The translations under genes were made by a program, and so were the position numbers. A stretch of 64,000 bases of DNA from Prevotella melaninogenica (GTDB lineage Bacteria; Bacteroidota; Bacteroidia; Bacteroidales; Bacteroidaceae). Location: contig NZ_AP018050.1 in the NCBI RefSeq assembly GCF_003609775.1, positions 186,001 through 250,000 of the forward strand. The letters run 5' to 3'. Positions 15,730 to 25,723 of this stretch are shown one piece after another. Each line of letters starts with the position of its first letter. Positions within the stretch are counted from its first letter, which is position 1. Under the pieces are notes generated by a model. It saw only the letters and a program-made list of their open reading frames with translations, was not told where the DNA came from and did not search any database.

Positions 15730-17985
15730 ATGCATTATAGAATGAAGATGCTGCCTCTGCTCCTCGCACTGACAACAGCCAGTGGGTATGCCCAGAACTC
15801 ACAAGACAGCCTGTCCAGACCAAAGAGCATACTGACAGATTCGGTTCATAAACTGACGGAGGTAGTAGTAAGTTCAAATCAGATGTTGGGTAGTAAGTTT
15901 GAAGCCAGCAACCGTACCGGTTCAGCTTATTATATTTCTCCAGCAGAGATTCTGAAATTCGGCTATACGGATATCAACCGTATGCTCAAGAGCGTTCCCG
16001 GTGTGAACGTGTATGAAGAAGACGGTTACGGTCTACGACCAAATATCAGTTTGCGTGGTACAAAGGCTGAGCGAAGCGAGCGCATCTCACTAATGGAGGA
16101 TGGTGTGTTAGCTGCACCTGCACCTTACTCAGCTCCTGCCGCTTACTATTTCCCAAATGCTGGACGTATGTATGCCATCGAGGTATTAAAGGGAAGTAGT
16201 CAGGTGCAGTACGGTCCGTTTACCACGGGTGGTGCCATTAACATGGTGTCTACGCCAGTACCTTCGAAGTTTACAGCCCGCTTGAACACCTCCTACGGCA
16301 GCTATAACACACTGAAGTCGTATGTAAGTATTGGAAACGGCTTCAAGCATACAGGATTCCTTGTAGAGTATCTTCGATATCAGTCTGACGGATTCCGCAA
16401 AGACGAGCCAAATGAGCGTACAGGCTTCAAGCGTAACGACCTTATTGCAAAATTCTTGGTACGTACGAATAAAGATGAAGGTATAAACCACCTGCTCGAA
16501 CTAAAGTTCGGCTTTGCCAATGAGACTTCAGACGAAACCTATCTGGGACTATCAGAAAGCGATTTCGCACATCACCCTTACTTCCGTTATGCTGGTGCAC
16601 AGAAAGACAACCTTAAAACCCGTCACACACAATGGGTAGCAACCTATCTGATTGAATCGGGTAATAAATTGAAGATAACAACCAATCTATATTATAACTA
16701 TTTCTTCCGTAACTGGTATAAACTCAATGAGGTTCGAGCTGGTATTACTAAGGCTGAGCGTCGTTCTATATCTGATGTATTAGCTGACCCTGAAACTAAT
16801 CAGGACTACTTCGACATCGTTACAGGTAAGAAGAACTATGCCGGTGAAGCACTGATGTTGCGTGCCAACAACCGTGTGTACCATTCGCGCGGTATACAGT
16901 CGAAGGCTGAATATCGCACAATGCTGTGGGGTGGCTACTTGACAGCCGAGATGGGACTGCGCTATCATGCCGACAGCGAAGACCGTTTCCAGCATGACGA
17001 CGCCTATGCTATGCAGGATGGCAGAATGAGTCTCTTCCTTGCTGGTCTGCCTGGCAGCCAATCGAACCGTATCACTACGGCACACGCCTTCTCGGGCTAC
17101 TGGATGGGAAAATGGTCGAAGGGTATTGTCACCTTTAATGTAGGTATGCGCTATGAAGACGTAGAACTGCTGAACCGCAATTACACCACATCAGACCTCC
17201 GCCGCACAGGTATGGTGCGCATCGAGACACCTAACCATGCACGCGCGCTCCTTCCAGGTGCGGGCTTCAATATCAAGCTACTACCTGAGCTCTCGTTCAT
17301 CGGTGGTATCCATAAAGGTTTTGCACCACCAAGTGCAACGCTTGACCAGAAAGCAGAGAGCAGTGTGAACATCGAGTCGGGACTACGCTTTACTACGAAG
17401 AAACTGCGTTGTGAGGCAATAGCCTTTGTCAACAACTATTCAAATATGTTAGGTAGTGACCTTGCTGCACAGGGCGGTCAGGGTACACTTGAACAGTTCA
17501 ATGTGGGCAAGGCAATGGTAAATGGTCTGGAACTTCTGTGTACCTATCACCCACTGCCACGCCATCTGGGATTCCAGTTGCCTATCCAACTCTCCTACAC
17601 CTACACAAATACCAAGATGAAGAACGACTTTGTTAGTTCAGCTTGGGGTTCGGTAGTCTATGGCGACGAGATACCTTATATATATAAGCACGCCTTCAAT
17701 GCACAGATAGGTCTGGAGCATAAGTTAGTAGAAGCCAACTTCGGTGTACGCTACAATAGCGATATGCGTACCGCACCAGGACACGGACGTATAGCAGAGC
17801 GTGAGAAGATTCCAGCACACCTCATCTTAGATGCTACAGTGAAGGGGCACGTAAGTAAGAAGTTAACACTGACGCTAAATGCCATCAACCTGACTAACAA
17901 GAAATATCTCGTTTCACGTCATCCATCAGGACTGCGTGCCGGTCATCCTTTTGGTATCTATGGCGGTCTGCAATTGAAACTGTAA
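15730..17985 (+). CDS. FecA-type TonB-dependent receptor
   Basis: The 751-residue outer-membrane receptor has a signal peptide (to about residue 21) and a TonB-box-like LTEVVVSS. The plug domain carries the highly characteristic block SLRGTKAERSERISLMEDG and PAPYSAPAAYYFP seen in FecA-like (COG4772) receptors. A 22-strand barrel ends in an aromatic/hydrophobic final strand (GGLQLKL). It lacks the SusC-type N-terminal carboxypeptidase-like domain. FecA relatives import ferric chelates or other small metal complexes, so a metal or siderophore substrate is likely but not shown. It leads a ten-gene same-strand run and is followed 57 bases later by susC. Confidence 0.88.
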   Translation: MHYRMKMLPLLLALTTASGYAQNSQDSLSRPKSILTDSVHKLTEVVVSSNQMLGSKFEASNRTGSAYYISPAEILKFGYTDINRMLKSVPGVNVYEEDGYGLRPNISLRGTKAERSERISLMEDGVLAAPAPYSAPAAYYFPNAGRMYAIEVLKGSSQVQYGPFTTGGAINMVSTPVPSKFTARLNTSYGSYNTLKSYVSIGNGFKHTGFLVEYLRYQSDGFRKDEPNERTGFKRNDLIAKFLVRTNKDEGINHLLELKFGFANETSDETYLGLSESDFAHHPYFRYAGAQKDNLKTRHTQWVATYLIESGNKLKITTNLYYNYFFRNWYKLNEVRAGITKAERRSISDVLADPETNQDYFDIVTGKKNYAGEALMLRANNRVYHSRGIQSKAEYRTMLWGGYLTAEMGLRYHADSEDRFQHDDAYAMQDGRMSLFLAGLPGSQSNRITTAHAFSGYWMGKWSKGIVTFNVGMRYEDVELLNRNYTTSDLRRTGMVRIETPNHARALLPGAGFNIKLLPELSFIGGIHKGFAPPSATLDQKAESSVNIESGLRFTTKKLRCEAIAFVNNYSNMLGSDLAAQGGQGTLEQFNVGKAMVNGLELLCTYHPLPRHLGFQLPIQLSYTYTNTKMKNDFVSSAWGSVVYGDEIPYIYKHAFNAQIGLEHKLVEANFGVRYNSDMRTAPGHGRIAEREKIPAHLILDATVKGHVSKKLTLTLNAINLTNKKYLVSRHPSGLRAGHPFGIYGGLQLKL

Positions 17986-18042
17986 GGCAGCAGGCAAACC
18001 ATAATAGATAGAATAAAACAGAATCATCATTATAAAACAGTA

Positions 18043-21000
18043 ATGTACAGACTTATAAAATTAAATAGAATACTAACAGTTGTCTTCTTCCTCTTCACTG
18101 TCCTTACCGCTGCTGCACAGACAGCAGGCATGGTTTCGGGAATGGTGAAGGACGAACAGGGAGAAGCCCTCATCGGTGCTTACATACAGGTGTTGGAGAC
18201 GAAGGCGAAAGCCGTTACGGACGTAGATGGCAACTTCACCATCAAGGCTTTAGCTGGCCAAACAATACAGGCAAGCTATGTCGGAATGGTCAGCAAGAGC
18301 GTAAAAGTTACAAACGGTCACACTCTAAATATCATACTAAAAAGCGACAGTCGTCAGATTGACGAGGTCGTTGTGACAGGTTATCAGAATATCCGTAACC
18401 GTGTCTATACTGGTGCGGCAACCTCAGTAAAGATGGATGACATCAAACTTGAGGGTATCGCAGATGTTTCGCGTATGCTCGAAGGCCGCGTGCCGGGCTT
18501 ATCGGTTCAAAATATCTCTGGAACGTTCGGTTCTGCACCTCGTATCAACATCCGTGGTGGTGCATCTATCATCGGTAACGTACAACCGCTGTGGGTTATT
18601 GATGGTGCGGTGTATGAAGACCTTGTACACCTCAGTCTTGACCAGTTGGCTTCTGGTGATGCTGTCACACTCATTAGTTCGGCTGTATCAGGTCTTAATC
18701 CAGCAGATATCCAAGATATTCAGGTGCTGAAGGATGCTTCAGCCACATCTGTCTACGGTGCCCGTGCACTGAATGGTGTGATTGTCATCACTACGAAGAC
18801 TGGCCGCAGGGACAGTCCGATGCGCGTAACCTATTCCACAGAGAATACCATCCGAATGAGACCTCGCTACAGCAGTTTTGACCTACTCAACTCGCAGGAA
18901 ACAATGTCGCTCTATCAGGAAATGAACGACAAGGGCTATTTCGGTATCAGCAATTCGCTTTATGGCCGTCGCAGCGGTATCTTCTATCAGCTGTATAAGG
19001 CAGTGAGCACTATCAATCCAGCTACTGGCGAATACTATCTACCGAATACTCCAGAGGCAAGACTCGACTTCCTTCGCCAGCGTGAGTATGCTAATACCGA
19101 TTGGTTCAACCTCCTATTCACGCTGAACCCAGTCACCAACCACGCCATTACACTCTCTGGCGGTGGCAAGAACTCCGCAACCTATGCATCTATCGGTTAC
19201 TACCATGATGCTGGGTGGACCATTGCCGATAAGGTGAGCCGTCTTACGGCCAATCTGAAAAACACCTTCTATATCAACGATAAGCTGACAACAACCCTTA
19301 GCGTACAAGGTAACATCCGTTCGCAGAAGGCACCAGGAACAATGCCACAGCGCAAAAATAGTACCATAGGTGTTTTTGAACGCGACTTTGATATCAATCC
19401 ATTCTCATATTCTCTCGGTACAAGCCGTACCCTCAGCCCTTATAATGAGGATGGAAGTCTTTCTTACTACCGCAACAACTGGGCACCATTCAATATCTTC
19501 AATGAATACGCCAATAATAAGATGAATATTGACGTGCTCGATTTCAAGATACAAGGTGAGGCTACGTATAGGCTCAACAACAATTTTGCCATCAAGACCT
19601 TACTCTCAACTCGACACGCACACACCAGTACGAATCACGAGATACACGAGGGTTCTAACCTTGTACAAGCTTTCAGAGCCAATGAGAATCCCTTTGTTGC
19701 CCAGCAGAATATCTATCTGGTACACGACAAAGACAATCCACAGCTGCAGCCGAAAGTAGGACTGCCCAACGGCGGTATCTACAACAAGACAGAGGCTACA
19801 CTCAAGAGCTTCCTTGCCCGTCTTGCCTTCGACTTCGACAAGCGTATCAGTGAGCACGACCTAAAAGCCTTCGCTTTCTCAGAGTTCCGTTCGGCAGTTC
19901 GCACAACCAATCCTTTCCAAGGCTATGGAATACAGTATGACCGTGGTAATCAGGTTTATACAGACCCCTTGATATTCAATAAGCTGATTAATGAGGGTAG
20001 CGATTATTTCAATCTGCATAAGCGCACTGACCGTGGTATCACCTTCTCTTTCAATGGTACATACGGCTATGCTGGTAAGTATGTGTTCAATACCGTTCTT
20101 AATGTCGAAGGTTCTAACACCTCTGGCAAGGGTGCACGTGCCCTGTGGCTACCTACTTGGAATGTCGGAGGAAAGTGGAACATAGATCAGGAAGACTTCC
20201 TGAAGGAGAACAAGACCATCTCCCGTCTTGCCCTGCGTGTCAGCTATGGTCTTACAGCGAAGATGAACGAAGAGGCTATCAATGCCAATGCTATCTATAA
20301 GAGCGGTATTGTGAACCGTCATTCCTTAGACGACAGAGAGAGCAAATTCAATATCCTGCATCTTGAGAATCGTGACCTTACGTGGGAAAAGATGTACGAG
20401 TTGAATATTGGTGCTGAGTTAGGGCTCTTCGACAATCGTATCAGTACTACGCTGGATATCTATCAGCGTAATACCTTCGACCTCATCGACCTTGTCCGTA
20501 CATCTGGTGTTGGCGGTCAGTATTATAAGTATGCTAACTTCGGTGATATGCGTACAAGAGGTATAGAGTTGGGTATTCATACAAAGAACATTGTCACAGA
20601 GGACTTCAAATGGTCAACCAGTCTCACGGTGAGTGCAATGGATCAGAAGATTACACGTCTTCTCAACAGTCCGAATGCTTTTGATATGGTAGCAGGAAGA
20701 GGTAGAGGCAACATCGTGGACTATCCTCGTGGCTCGCTCTTCTCTTTCAACTTCCAAGGACTAAACAATCAGGGACTTCCAACATTCGACTTTGGACGCT
20801 ATCCAAGCAATCAGAGCGAACTCTCAAAGATTGCTGGTGCCGACTTCCTTGATGCACAGTATGCTAAGTCCTATCTTATCTATCACGGCCCTATCGAGCC
20901 ACGTGTCATAGGTGGTTTGTCCAATACACTGAAGTACAAGAATTGGGAGCTATCTTTCTTCCTCACAGTGCAGGCAGGTAACAAGATTCGTCTAAACCCT

Positions 21001-21420
21001 ACCTTCGACCCAGAGTTTGCTGACTTAAATATCTTCTCTAAGTCTTATTATAACCGCTGGCTCAATCCTGGTGACGAGTACAAGACCGATGTCCCTGTAC
21101 TCCCTTCTCAGGAACTTATTGCGGCTGTGGGTAAGGAGAATATCGAGCGTGCCTACAATACATACGACTATTCGCAGCAACGCGTAGCTGACGGTAGTTT
21201 CGTACGCATGAAGAATATCTCTTTGGTGTATACCGTTCCAGAAAGTTTCCTTAAGAAGATACGCCTCCACTCAATGAACCTGAACCTGAATATGACAAAT
21301 CCTTTCCTGATATACTCAGACAAGAAACTTAAAGGACAGGACCCAGAGTATTATAAGTCAGGTGGTGTGTCAATGCCTACACCAAAACAGTATACAGTAA
21401 CGTTGAACGTTGGTTTCTAA
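18043..21420 (+). CDS. SusC/RagA-type TonB-linked outer-membrane transporter
   Basis: The 1125-residue protein has a signal peptide and an N-terminal carboxypeptidase-regulatory-like domain (residues about 30-110, VSGMVKDEQGEALIGAYI). Then come a TonB-box region (IDEVVVTGY), a plug with ISGTFGSAPRINIRGGASI and DASATSVYGARALNGVIVITTK, and the barrel. It forms the membrane channel under the SusD lid encoded 11 bases downstream. The partner genes encode surface lipoproteins and a degenerate peptidase-like protein, not glycosidases. Peptide, glycoprotein or metal-complex uptake therefore seems more likely than a polysaccharide. Confidence 0.93.
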   Translation: MYRLIKLNRILTVVFFLFTVLTAAAQTAGMVSGMVKDEQGEALIGAYIQVLETKAKAVTDVDGNFTIKALAGQTIQASYVGMVSKSVKVTNGHTLNIILKSDSRQIDEVVVTGYQNIRNRVYTGAATSVKMDDIKLEGIADVSRMLEGRVPGLSVQNISGTFGSAPRINIRGGASIIGNVQPLWVIDGAVYEDLVHLSLDQLASGDAVTLISSAVSGLNPADIQDIQVLKDASATSVYGARALNGVIVITTKTGRRDSPMRVTYSTENTIRMRPRYSSFDLLNSQETMSLYQEMNDKGYFGISNSLYGRRSGIFYQLYKAVSTINPATGEYYLPNTPEARLDFLRQREYANTDWFNLLFTLNPVTNHAITLSGGGKNSATYASIGYYHDAGWTIADKVSRLTANLKNTFYINDKLTTTLSVQGNIRSQKAPGTMPQRKNSTIGVFERDFDINPFSYSLGTSRTLSPYNEDGSLSYYRNNWAPFNIFNEYANNKMNIDVLDFKIQGEATYRLNNNFAIKTLLSTRHAHTSTNHEIHEGSNLVQAFRANENPFVAQQNIYLVHDKDNPQLQPKVGLPNGGIYNKTEATLKSFLARLAFDFDKRISEHDLKAFAFSEFRSAVRTTNPFQGYGIQYDRGNQVYTDPLIFNKLINEGSDYFNLHKRTDRGITFSFNGTYGYAGKYVFNTVLNVEGSNTSGKGARALWLPTWNVGGKWNIDQEDFLKENKTISRLALRVSYGLTAKMNEEAINANAIYKSGIVNRHSLDDRESKFNILHLENRDLTWEKMYELNIGAELGLFDNRISTTLDIYQRNTFDLIDLVRTSGVGGQYYKYANFGDMRTRGIELGIHTKNIVTEDFKWSTSLTVSAMDQKITRLLNSPNAFDMVAGRGRGNIVDYPRGSLFSFNFQGLNNQGLPTFDFGRYPSNQSELSKIAGADFLDAQYAKSYLIYHGPIEPRVIGGLSNTLKYKNWELSFFLTVQAGNKIRLNPTFDPEFADLNIFSKSYYNRWLNPGDEYKTDVPVLPSQELIAAVGKENIERAYNTYDYSQQRVADGSFVRMKNISLVYTVPESFLKKIRLHSMNLNLNMTNPFLIYSDKKLKGQDPEYYKSGGVSMPTPKQYTVTLNVGF

Positions 21421-21431
21421 CAAAATAGAAT

Positions 21432-22961
21432 ATGAGTACAAAGATATATTTACTACTGTTTGCAGCGGCTGCCTTCCTTTTCAGCAGCTGTAATAACTAC
21501 CTCGATAAGAGTCCCGACTCGGAACTCGATGTAGAGATTGATACTGAGGAGAAGATTGCCGAACTCCTTACGGGTGCTTATCCCGAAGCAAGCTATATCC
21601 CCTTTCTCGAGCCACGCACAGACAACGTGGAGGAACGTGCAAACGGTATTCACTCACAACTGAATGAGTCAATGTTCTTCTGGGAGGATTATGATCAGGA
21701 AGACCTTGACACACCACTGAACTACTGGAATGCCTGCTATAAAGGTATTGCGCAGGCAAATAAGGCACTCGAACTGCTCAGCCGCTATCCTAAGACTGAC
21801 CGCGTGAAGGCCTTATATGGTGAGGCCTTCTTGCTGAGAGCCTATCTCCATTTTATGCTCGTCAACATCTGGGCAGAGCCTTATGGTGGAAAGGCTACCG
21901 ATATGGGTATTCCTTATATCACAAAGCCTGAGAAGCATGCCCTTGTCGACTATGAGCGTGGGACTGTCAGTGAGGTCTATGAACAGATAGAGAAGGATTT
22001 GAAGTTGGGTATATCCCTTGTTTCAGATAAGTATTATAAGCATCCAAAGTTCCATTTCAACAAGAAGGCTGCCTATGCCTTTGCTTCCCGTTTCTACTTG
22101 ATGAAGGGCGACTGGAAGTCGGTGGTTGCCTATGCTGATTATGTTTTAGGCGGTGACCCTAAGCAGCAGCTTCGTCCGTGGCGACAGTATGCTAACGAGT
22201 ATGAGTTTAACCATAAAAACCTCTTCCGTCGTTATAATGCTACTGATGAGCCTGCTAATCTGCTAATGACAACAACCGAGTCACGTCTGGCTCGCACATT
22301 ACCTACGGAGAAGTATGGCCCGACGATTGGAACCGTTGACAAGGTTTTTACACAAACAGGAATCGAAGGTGCACGTGACTATGAAAAGATGAACTTCATC
22401 GGTACTTATATCTTCACCGCATCTCCTGCCCCAGTAACGACAGGTCGCTATCTGGCTAAGTTTGATGAGCTTTCTAATGTAGAGAGCATAGGTTCAAAGC
22501 CTCGTGGTCTTTATGTGACCAATGTGCTCTTCACCGTTGACGAGGTACTGTTGAATCGTATGGAAGCGTATGCAATGCTCAAGGAGTATAATCGTGCCAT
22601 CGATGACTACCTGCAGTATATGCAGGGTAAGTTTGGCTTCTTCCCTTCTATCGAACGTGCTGTTTATACATCAACCAACAGCAACAACTATAATATCTAC
22701 ACACCGTTCTATGGCTTGACGTTAAAGCAGCTGGCAATGGTAAAGCTCTTTCTTGACTTCCGTCGTAAGGAATTCTATCAGGAAGGACTTCGCTGGTTTG
22801 ATATCCGCCGTTTCCATCTGGCTGTGAAACGTTCTTCAAAGAGTTCATACTACTTCCCATTGGAGAAAGATGACCCTCGCAAGGTTCTACAGATACCAGC
22901 TGAGGCTATCCAGCGTGGTCTTGCGCCTAATCCAAGGGAGCGTAATGAGCCTATCAGATAA
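21432..22961 (+). CDS. SusD/RagB-family surface lipoprotein
   Basis: The 509-residue lipoprotein has a lipobox FLFSSC (Cys about 20) and the SusD start NNYLDKSPDSELD. Helical repeats (ANKALELLSRYPKTDRVKALYGEAFLLRAYLHFMLVNIW read in parts) and a C-terminal RRKEFYQEGLRWFDIRRFHL motif are classic for RagB/SusD. It is the extracellular lid that captures substrate for the SusC channel upstream. The spacing of 11 bases shows coupling to susC. Confidence 0.93.
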   Translation: MSTKIYLLLFAAAAFLFSSCNNYLDKSPDSELDVEIDTEEKIAELLTGAYPEASYIPFLEPRTDNVEERANGIHSQLNESMFFWEDYDQEDLDTPLNYWNACYKGIAQANKALELLSRYPKTDRVKALYGEAFLLRAYLHFMLVNIWAEPYGGKATDMGIPYITKPEKHALVDYERGTVSEVYEQIEKDLKLGISLVSDKYYKHPKFHFNKKAAYAFASRFYLMKGDWKSVVAYADYVLGGDPKQQLRPWRQYANEYEFNHKNLFRRYNATDEPANLLMTTTESRLARTLPTEKYGPTIGTVDKVFTQTGIEGARDYEKMNFIGTYIFTASPAPVTTGRYLAKFDELSNVESIGSKPRGLYVTNVLFTVDEVLLNRMEAYAMLKEYNRAIDDYLQYMQGKFGFFPSIERAVYTSTNSNNYNIYTPFYGLTLKQLAMVKLFLDFRRKEFYQEGLRWFDIRRFHLAVKRSSKSSYYFPLEKDDPRKVLQIPAEAIQRGLAPNPRERNEPIR

Positions 22962-23045
22962 GGTGAACGAATATAAAGCATAACAGTCAGTATAACAGGT
23001 TGTCACACTGTCTTATAACTGACAAAGAAAAGTAATCAAACAAAT

Positions 23046-24005
23046 ATGAAGAAGATATTTATAGCCCTCCTCGCAGCAGTCATCCTTGTAGGATGTGGCG
23101 ACGAAAAGCTGAACGACAGAAGCGTGGTTGATGAGGGTAGGAAACAAATAGAGAGCACTGAGCTTGACAAGTGGATTCTCGACAATATCACAAAGCCATA
23201 CGGCATTGAGGTGGTCTACCGCTGGGAGAAGAATGCAAGTGCAACGGGTACGTTCATCTATCCGCCAAAGATAGAAAAGGTGCGTGCCGTGCTTGAAGCC
23301 GTGAAGACACTCGGACTGGAAACATACGAACTGGACGAGGTTGGCGGGAAGGGGTTCCTGCGAGGACGTGCACCCATCAGACTCTATCTCTATGGTGGAG
23401 CTAATCCTGATGAGAACGGTGTAGAGCGACTCTATAACCACCGCTTGACAGCGGCAGAGATGTGTCTTTACCACGTCAATAACTTTGAGGCAAGTGATTC
23501 CGACAAAGTCTATGTCCTTATGCGCAGCGTACATCATCAGTTGGCTAAGCGTCTTATGCAGCTGATACCCTATAACCGTGACAAATTCCTCAGCATTAGT
23601 GGCAACCGTTATACAGGTTCAACGGAGTTGATATCTGCCCCACTGAGCTATGCCCGTACAGGAAAGGAGAAGTTCGGACTTGATGGTTATGCCAACAAAC
23701 GTGGCTTCTATACGATGCTCTCCTTCCTCTCGGCTGAAGATGACTTTGCTGAAATCATCAGTGCGACGCTGACCTCTAAGCCTAAGGAACTGGCTGACGC
23801 GGCCCTTACTGCTCAGACTCCTGATACGGACATTGACCCAGAGGTATCACAGCGTTACGCCAAGGAGGCCGAACAGGCTTACAAGGAATTTATGGCGAAG
23901 CAGGCTTTTGTCAATGAGTATGTACAAAAGTCTTGGCAGGTCAACCTCAAGCAAATGCAGGATATCTGTGTCCGCAGACTATACTCTTACGTAAAACAGC
24001 ATTAA
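23046..24005 (+). CDS. Metallohydrolase-family lipoprotein with destroyed HExxH
   Basis: The 319-residue lipoprotein (lipobox LVGC, Cys 17) belongs by overall pattern to the substrate-import-associated zinc metallohydrolase lipoproteins that accompany SusC/SusD pairs. Normally the core reads HHEFAHxxHQ. Here residues 163-171 read HHQLAKRLM: the first His is kept, but the catalytic Glu is Gln (165) and the second zinc His is Lys (168). The third-ligand region EDDFAEIISA, and the YTG stretch between, remain recognisable. The protein thus cannot bind zinc or hydrolyse peptides in the usual way. It may act as a binding lipoprotein. The family assignment is from memory of the pattern. Confidence 0.8.
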   Translation: MKKIFIALLAAVILVGCGDEKLNDRSVVDEGRKQIESTELDKWILDNITKPYGIEVVYRWEKNASATGTFIYPPKIEKVRAVLEAVKTLGLETYELDEVGGKGFLRGRAPIRLYLYGGANPDENGVERLYNHRLTAAEMCLYHVNNFEASDSDKVYVLMRSVHHQLAKRLMQLIPYNRDKFLSISGNRYTGSTELISAPLSYARTGKEKFGLDGYANKRGFYTMLSFLSAEDDFAEIISATLTSKPKELADAALTAQTPDTDIDPEVSQRYAKEAEQAYKEFMAKQAFVNEYVQKSWQVNLKQMQDICVRRLYSYVKQH

Positions 24006-24009
24006 AGAA

Positions 24010-25044
24010 ATGAATTACAGAAATATATTCCGATACTACTTAATGCTGCCTCTGTTGCTACTGGCAGCCTGCTCGTCTAATGATGATGACTTCGATAAGT
24101 CACCATCACAACGCAGCAGCGAAAGCATTGCATCCTTGAAAGATGAACTTGTAAACGCACCACACGGTTGGAGGGTAATCTATTTCCCAAAGACAGACTC
24201 ACTGTTATTCTCTAATCCCTCAGAACTGATACCACACAGCGGATTCAGAGGCCGTTATGGTTATGGTGGTGACTGCTTTACGATGAAGTTCAATACTGAT
24301 AACACGGTAGAGATGCGTGCTGACTACACTGCTCAATCAGTGGCAACTGCACAGAGAAGTGAGTACCTTGTCAGCCGAAACAGCTATACACAGTTGAGCT
24401 TCATTACCTATAACTACCTGCACCAGCTGGTCAATGATCGTTTTGCGGGCTCTTCCGACTTCCTTTATGTGGGTAAGAATGAGGATGGAGAACTGGTATT
24501 CCGCACAGCTTCCTATCTACAGCCAGCCCGTGAGTATATTGTCTTCACGAAACTAAAAAGCACGGAGGACACACTACTGACGGTACAGAAGGCCTACGAG
24601 AACCGTACTTTCTTTGAGCAGATGATTAATCCACAGTTGCTTATCCATCGAGGTGGCCGCACCTATTTCCGTAGTGACCTCTATATTAAGCGCAAAGTAG
24701 AGACCAACGAGGCACTGCTGAGAGAAATAGAAGAAAAGAAGTATTATCTCTTCCTCTTCACCCAGAAGAAGAACCCGATACCAGACTATCCTGCAAAGGA
24801 GATAACTGGTTTAGGCTCTGGCTACTCTGGTACAGAACAGGGACTCACCTTCCGTGCTGGGTTACGTTACGATAGCAAGACCATGTTCTTCGACTTTGAA
24901 CGTGTTGGTGACCGCTTTGTAGCAGAACTTGTTTCGGTTTATGACCCACTTCTACGTCGTAGCCGTCTTGTCAGCAAGCACCTCCATCCCGAAGGAGAAT
25001 TCACGGGTATCCGTGCAGAGATTTACGATGCTCCAGTGGAATAA
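24010..25044 (+). CDS. DUF4302-type lipoprotein
   Basis: The 344-residue lipoprotein has the lipobox LLAAC followed by SSNDDDFDKS, an acidic linker typical of surface-exported Bacteroidota lipoproteins. The block ESIASLKDELVNAPHGWRVIY and the later RYGYGGDCFTMKFNTDNTVEM match DUF4302 proteins, which are repeatedly found next to SusC/SusD and metallohydrolase-like genes. The function of the family is unknown; a surface accessory role in substrate capture is inferred. It starts 4 bases after the previous stop. Confidence 0.8.
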   Translation: MNYRNIFRYYLMLPLLLLAACSSNDDDFDKSPSQRSSESIASLKDELVNAPHGWRVIYFPKTDSLLFSNPSELIPHSGFRGRYGYGGDCFTMKFNTDNTVEMRADYTAQSVATAQRSEYLVSRNSYTQLSFITYNYLHQLVNDRFAGSSDFLYVGKNEDGELVFRTASYLQPAREYIVFTKLKSTEDTLLTVQKAYENRTFFEQMINPQLLIHRGGRTYFRSDLYIKRKVETNEALLREIEEKKYYLFLFTQKKNPIPDYPAKEITGLGSGYSGTEQGLTFRAGLRYDSKTMFFDFERVGDRFVAELVSVYDPLLRRSRLVSKHLHPEGEFTGIRAEIYDAPVE

Positions 25045-25085
25045 TACCATTGAAGACATAACGAACCAATAAGAAAGTAAAAGTA

Positions 25086-25712
25086 ATGAAAATGATACGA
25101 AGTAAATATGCTGTTCTCTTCCTCGCACTGCTTGCCATGGGTTGTTCACGAAGCAGCGAGGATTATCCAGAGGAAGATTATAATAAGCTCTTTCCCTTTG
25201 GTGGAATAGAGAAGCCGAAGATATCGTATGAAGACCAAGTTGTACAGCTGGGCGACCCATACGCCTCTGTATCTGACTTTGTTTACCCTGGCGTTGAAAT
25301 CACACAAAACGTTAGAACCTATAAGGTTACGCTGACCTGCTCATTCAAGGAACACACCAGTACGGATGAGGCTGGCACAGCAGGCAAAGTGGATTCACGC
25401 TATGTCATCCGCTATGTTGATACGGATAAGAAATTACGTACGATAGCAACTGACAAACGTGCACAGGGAACAGACTTCCTGCTGACAAACAATAAGGAAC
25501 ATACCGTGACTTTCACAGCGCAGTCAGGCTTCCCGATGTATCTCTGGGTGAACGGTGTCGGTCCTCAGAACTCTTCTGTGCACGCCACCATCTCGGCTGT
25601 GTCAGAAGACGGCTTCACCATCGTAAAGCCCTTAGCCGTACACGAATATCAGAATCAAGAGGGTATTGATAAGATTAAGGCACCCTTCTGTGCTTATATC
25701 ATCCTCCCGTAA
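25086..25712 (+). CDS. Small operon lipoprotein of unknown family
   Basis: The 208-residue protein has a lipoprotein signal (LLAMGC, Cys about 20) and an acidic SSEDYPEEDYN linker. The remainder is beta-rich with alternating hydrophobic residues, suggesting one or two immunoglobulin-like sandwiches. I do not recognise the family. Its place between DUF4302 and the imelysin-like gene suggests an accessory surface protein of the same uptake complex. Confidence 0.75.
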   Translation: MKMIRSKYAVLFLALLAMGCSRSSEDYPEEDYNKLFPFGGIEKPKISYEDQVVQLGDPYASVSDFVYPGVEITQNVRTYKVTLTCSFKEHTSTDEAGTAGKVDSRYVIRYVDTDKKLRTIATDKRAQGTDFLLTNNKEHTVTFTAQSGFPMYLWVNGVGPQNSSVHATISAVSEDGFTIVKPLAVHEYQNQEGIDKIKAPFCAYIILP

Positions 25713-25723
25713 TATACAAAAGA

